NCBI RefSeq assembly: GCF_040054535.1
Contig: NC_090784.1
Span: 5,379,501-5,443,500, forward strand
Source of the DNA: Antennarius striatus
Lineage: Eukaryota > Chordata > Actinopteri > Lophiiformes > Antennariidae
Direction of reading: 5' to 3'
Length of the DNA: 64,000 nucleotides
The first letter of the stretch is position 1. The number at the start of each line of letters is the position of its first letter. Position numbers and translations under genes: made by a program. The notes under the pieces were generated by a model, which worked only from the letters and a program-made list of their open reading frames with translations, was not told where the DNA came from and ran no database searches. This document shows positions 61,081 through 64,000 of this stretch, in pieces.

Positions 61081-64000
61081 TTGTGATGTCTGTAGTTATT
61101 CATTATCTGAGTTTAAATCAATTTTACTGCCTTGGTCTAATCCTGATAGAAACCTGCAGCCGAACACGATAAACTGCTCATTTGTTGATTAATTCCAGCT
61201 TTCTTATTTCAGTAGAGAGAATTTTTTTCTTCTTCTTTTTTTAACTGATGTTAGCCATTCAGTTGCTTTCGGATGCTTCCCTGCTCACTCACCCAGAGGC
61301 AATTCCCTGACATGGCCTGCTGGGCCTAACAGACCTTGCCAGAAACCCGTCCAGATTTGCCTGAAGGTTCTGTTGCTGAATGTGAGGGGATTTGTATCCA
61401 CCCAAAAAGAGAGTTCAACGCTTTTGTACCATGAATATCTTTGCCTACTCATCAAATTCTGTCTTAACAACCAAAGTCAAAAAGTCTCATGGTCGTCAAA
61501 CTGAAATAAATCTCCACACAAGAGAGCTGACTGTCAAACAGGTCACATGACAGACTGTCCTAGATACAAAGTGATGCGGACAAGAAAACAGAATGACTCA
61601 TAGATTCACTAAATATAGCAGGTATGATAAAGACATTATCCCTTTCACATAAGCGCCTTTACAGCTCATCATCTGAGCCATCAAGGGAATGATTGTCGGG
61701 CTGATCTACAAATAGATCTACAAATAGATCAGAGCGTATCCTATCGATTCAGCTGAATACTACACACATAAACAGGTGGAACTGTACAACTGTGGATACA
61801 TTTAGTATTGTTTTAAGATAGCTTCAGAATAAAGTGTAAAACAATTCTATAAAATCTTGAGAAAACTTATATTACCAACAAAGTCCTGGTGGACAAATGC
61901 ATACTGTTTACTGGACATGAGAGCGAGGTATTACATATATAATTAATATAGTGTATATTTAAAGCTTCTTCTCTGCATCATAATGTTCAAACATAAACAG
62001 ATGACATCCATCAATGGCAGCATTAAGCAATCTACAAAACAATATCGTGAGAGAATAATATATGATATTATTATTATAGAATGATATATCACAAAATAGC
62101 CAACATCTCATGTTGGATTTTAATACTTCTGCTGTCAGAAATCAGATCATATTTTAGCTACCTGACACAGAGCTCATGCTTGTACTCTAATAATCAATAA
62201 ATTTTTGAGGTTTAGAATTTCATCTGTATGTGTTAGGCGTTTTTTGCTCAGTGTTTTTAGAATTCGAGCTTTATTGTTGCATCAACTTGTTTCCAGTGGC
62301 AGAAGGTGGCTGTTTTCAGTGTGTGCCACCTGTTCATGGACCATTAAGTTCCCCTCCACCAGGATCAGGTACAGACCAAAACAGCTCTGGACATAAAGTG
62401 AATATTGATTTGTCCAAGTCCATTTGTCTGATGTGTAAAGAGACAACTGTTTGCTAAGATTGGAGCCCTTTTCAACCTGATATGGTTGTAATATGTCAGT
62501 GCAGTTAAAGTGAATAAGAGAAAAGAGATTCTCTTTAGTATCCATGTAGGAAATAGTATTCTTATAGGTGACCTGTAGGGCTCAACCTTGACACCTCTTA
62601 AGTGCATTAGATTTCCTCCTCAGGGGATTAATAAAGGATCCTGTTTCTGATAAATGTCATCTATTGCATACATAACCTAAAACAATAAGACAGGAGTTTT
62701 TTTAAGGTATGTAACATCACTCTCTGCTTCCTGACCTTTCATCAGCAGTGAACAAGACCTCTGGCACCTGCCTCTGAACTAATTTCAGGTGAGATTTGAC
62801 TAAATCTCCCTGAAGAGCCCTTCTCATTTGTGGTTTTGCTCCAAAGAAGACAGACTGATGAAACAATGGCGCCAAAGGGTCTAAATCTCAGATGCAACAT
62901 CAAACAAAATTGCCCTCCTAATTAAAGGAGCTTTGATTTAAAGTTTAAAGAGTGAGTTGTGAAAGACTCACTGCAGCAGCTAGCTGACAGAAAGTGATAA
63001 GTGAAGCCAACCAAAGAGGGAATCTCCGCTATATGTTCCTGTGAACGTTTTTCTACTAAACTATTTAATTTTCATTTGAAGCTTAAAAACTAGTTGCTCA
63101 TCCCTTGGTTGTTTTTATCCCCCGTGCTTGTCTGAGAGCTCAGTTGAGCACTAATGGATTTTCCACCACATGGACTGGAGAACAGTCTGGTTATGGGACT
63201 TCTCCTCTTTTTTTCTTCTCCACTGTCCATTGAAGAGCTTTTTCCAGATGAAAGTTTTTATGGAATAAGTGGGATCCATTCAAACCAGGATGAGTTGTTC
63301 TAGTTTGATGTCTAATCTGCTGGTGGAGTGTCAAGCATGGCCAAATTACGTTATATTTTGATTTACAATGTGGCTTACTACCCAAACTCAAAGTGAATAG
63401 AACGTTTTGACATTTTCTCTTTGTGGGATATAGTGTGGGATAACACAGACTGGTCTGCATGAGTGCAGACCCCCAACAAAGCACGCTAGAGTTATTAACA
63501 AATTACAGAGGGGTGAGTTTGTACAAACAGTCAGGAAAGATTTATCATATGTGTCAGCATCCCCAAGAAAGATAAAGAGCTAGGCCAGGTCTGACCGAGA
63601 GTATGACCGGTCCGCCCAGAAGTCTGTCAAAGGTGTGGCCGCAAACAGTCCTGGAGTGTGACTCCTCTCTAATAAAGACAAGTTGTAATTACTGTCAATA
63701 TGAGAGTTGACGAATCACATGCTGATATACTTTAATGTCTTACATCACAGTAAATGTTATCTGATGTTATCTGATGCACATGTAATGTGCATCACATGCA
63801 ATGCACATGCATCCATTGTCTCTGAATGCTTGTCTTTTACATGATCAGGGAGGTGGGGGTCAAGCAGGCACCGGATCAAGTGACTATCTCATCGGCTCAT
63901 AGAGCATTTCAACATCTTTCAGTTTATTTATTTGGTCTCTAGGCATACAAAGTGTGTTCCAAATTGATCTTAGTTTCCTTTTTTCAGAAGACCTTAACCG
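61081..64000. other. Intergenic downstream of TENT5A
   Basis: No gene recognised on either strand. Small features only: a tandem GATCTACAAATA pair near 61,700-61,730 and a 9-bp hairpin (GATGCACAT, 3-base loop) at 63,773-63,793. Confidence 0.55.

Noticed and set aside
63773..63793. 9-bp hairpin considered as a regulatory site
   Set aside because: Short, embedded in repeated ATGTTATCTG and GCACATG phrases, and not near a gene.

Overview
The window is teleost fish nuclear DNA, probably from a percomorph. The evidence is spliced genes with GT-AG introns, AT-rich spacers, long CA/TG arrays, and fish-type mobile elements (Tc1, piggyBac, RTE-type LINE, tRNA-derived SINE, endogenous retrovirus). It carries three protein-coding genes in the order TPBG (minus strand), IBTK (plus), TENT5A/FAM46A (plus). 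From general knowledge the same order and relative orientation occurs on human 6q14, so this is an ancient vertebrate gene block. I did not find a new multi-gene system. The unusual content is mobile-element structure.

Layout. 1-10,660: a gene desert with two low-confidence dispersed elements. 10,668-11,807: TPBG, one coding exon on the minus strand. 11,808-14,800: spacer between the divergent TPBG and IBTK genes, with a SINE and an ATT array. 14,810-15,062: likely IBTK promoter and non-coding first exon. 16,365-41,332: IBTK in 28 coding exons whose phases join without a break into a 1,328-residue protein (ankyrin, RCC1, two BTB domains, C-terminal tail). 41,333-56,560: spacer with a deleted RTE-type LINE, three other LINE fragments, a SINE and one perfect hairpin. 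56,912-58,574: TENT5A in two coding exons, with a 3' UTR of about 2.5 kb ending near 61,080. 61,081-64,000: no gene seen.

The most interesting part is the 6.8-kb IBTK intron 31,441-38,239. It holds an antisense, broken retroviral relic: a probable tRNA-Ser primer-binding site, a protease with its active-site motif, and a reverse transcriptase whose YVDD box reads YVDV. What looks like its 5' LTR is split by a piggyBac element of about 1.8 kb that is itself broken. A SINE, a 14-bp minisatellite and another dispersed repeat sit in the same relic, giving a readable order of insertions.

The three genes do not form a pathway. TPBG is a Wnt-modulating surface glycoprotein, IBTK a CUL3 substrate adaptor, and TENT5A a cytoplasmic poly(A) polymerase. 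Gene identities rest on recalled family sequences; no database search was possible.
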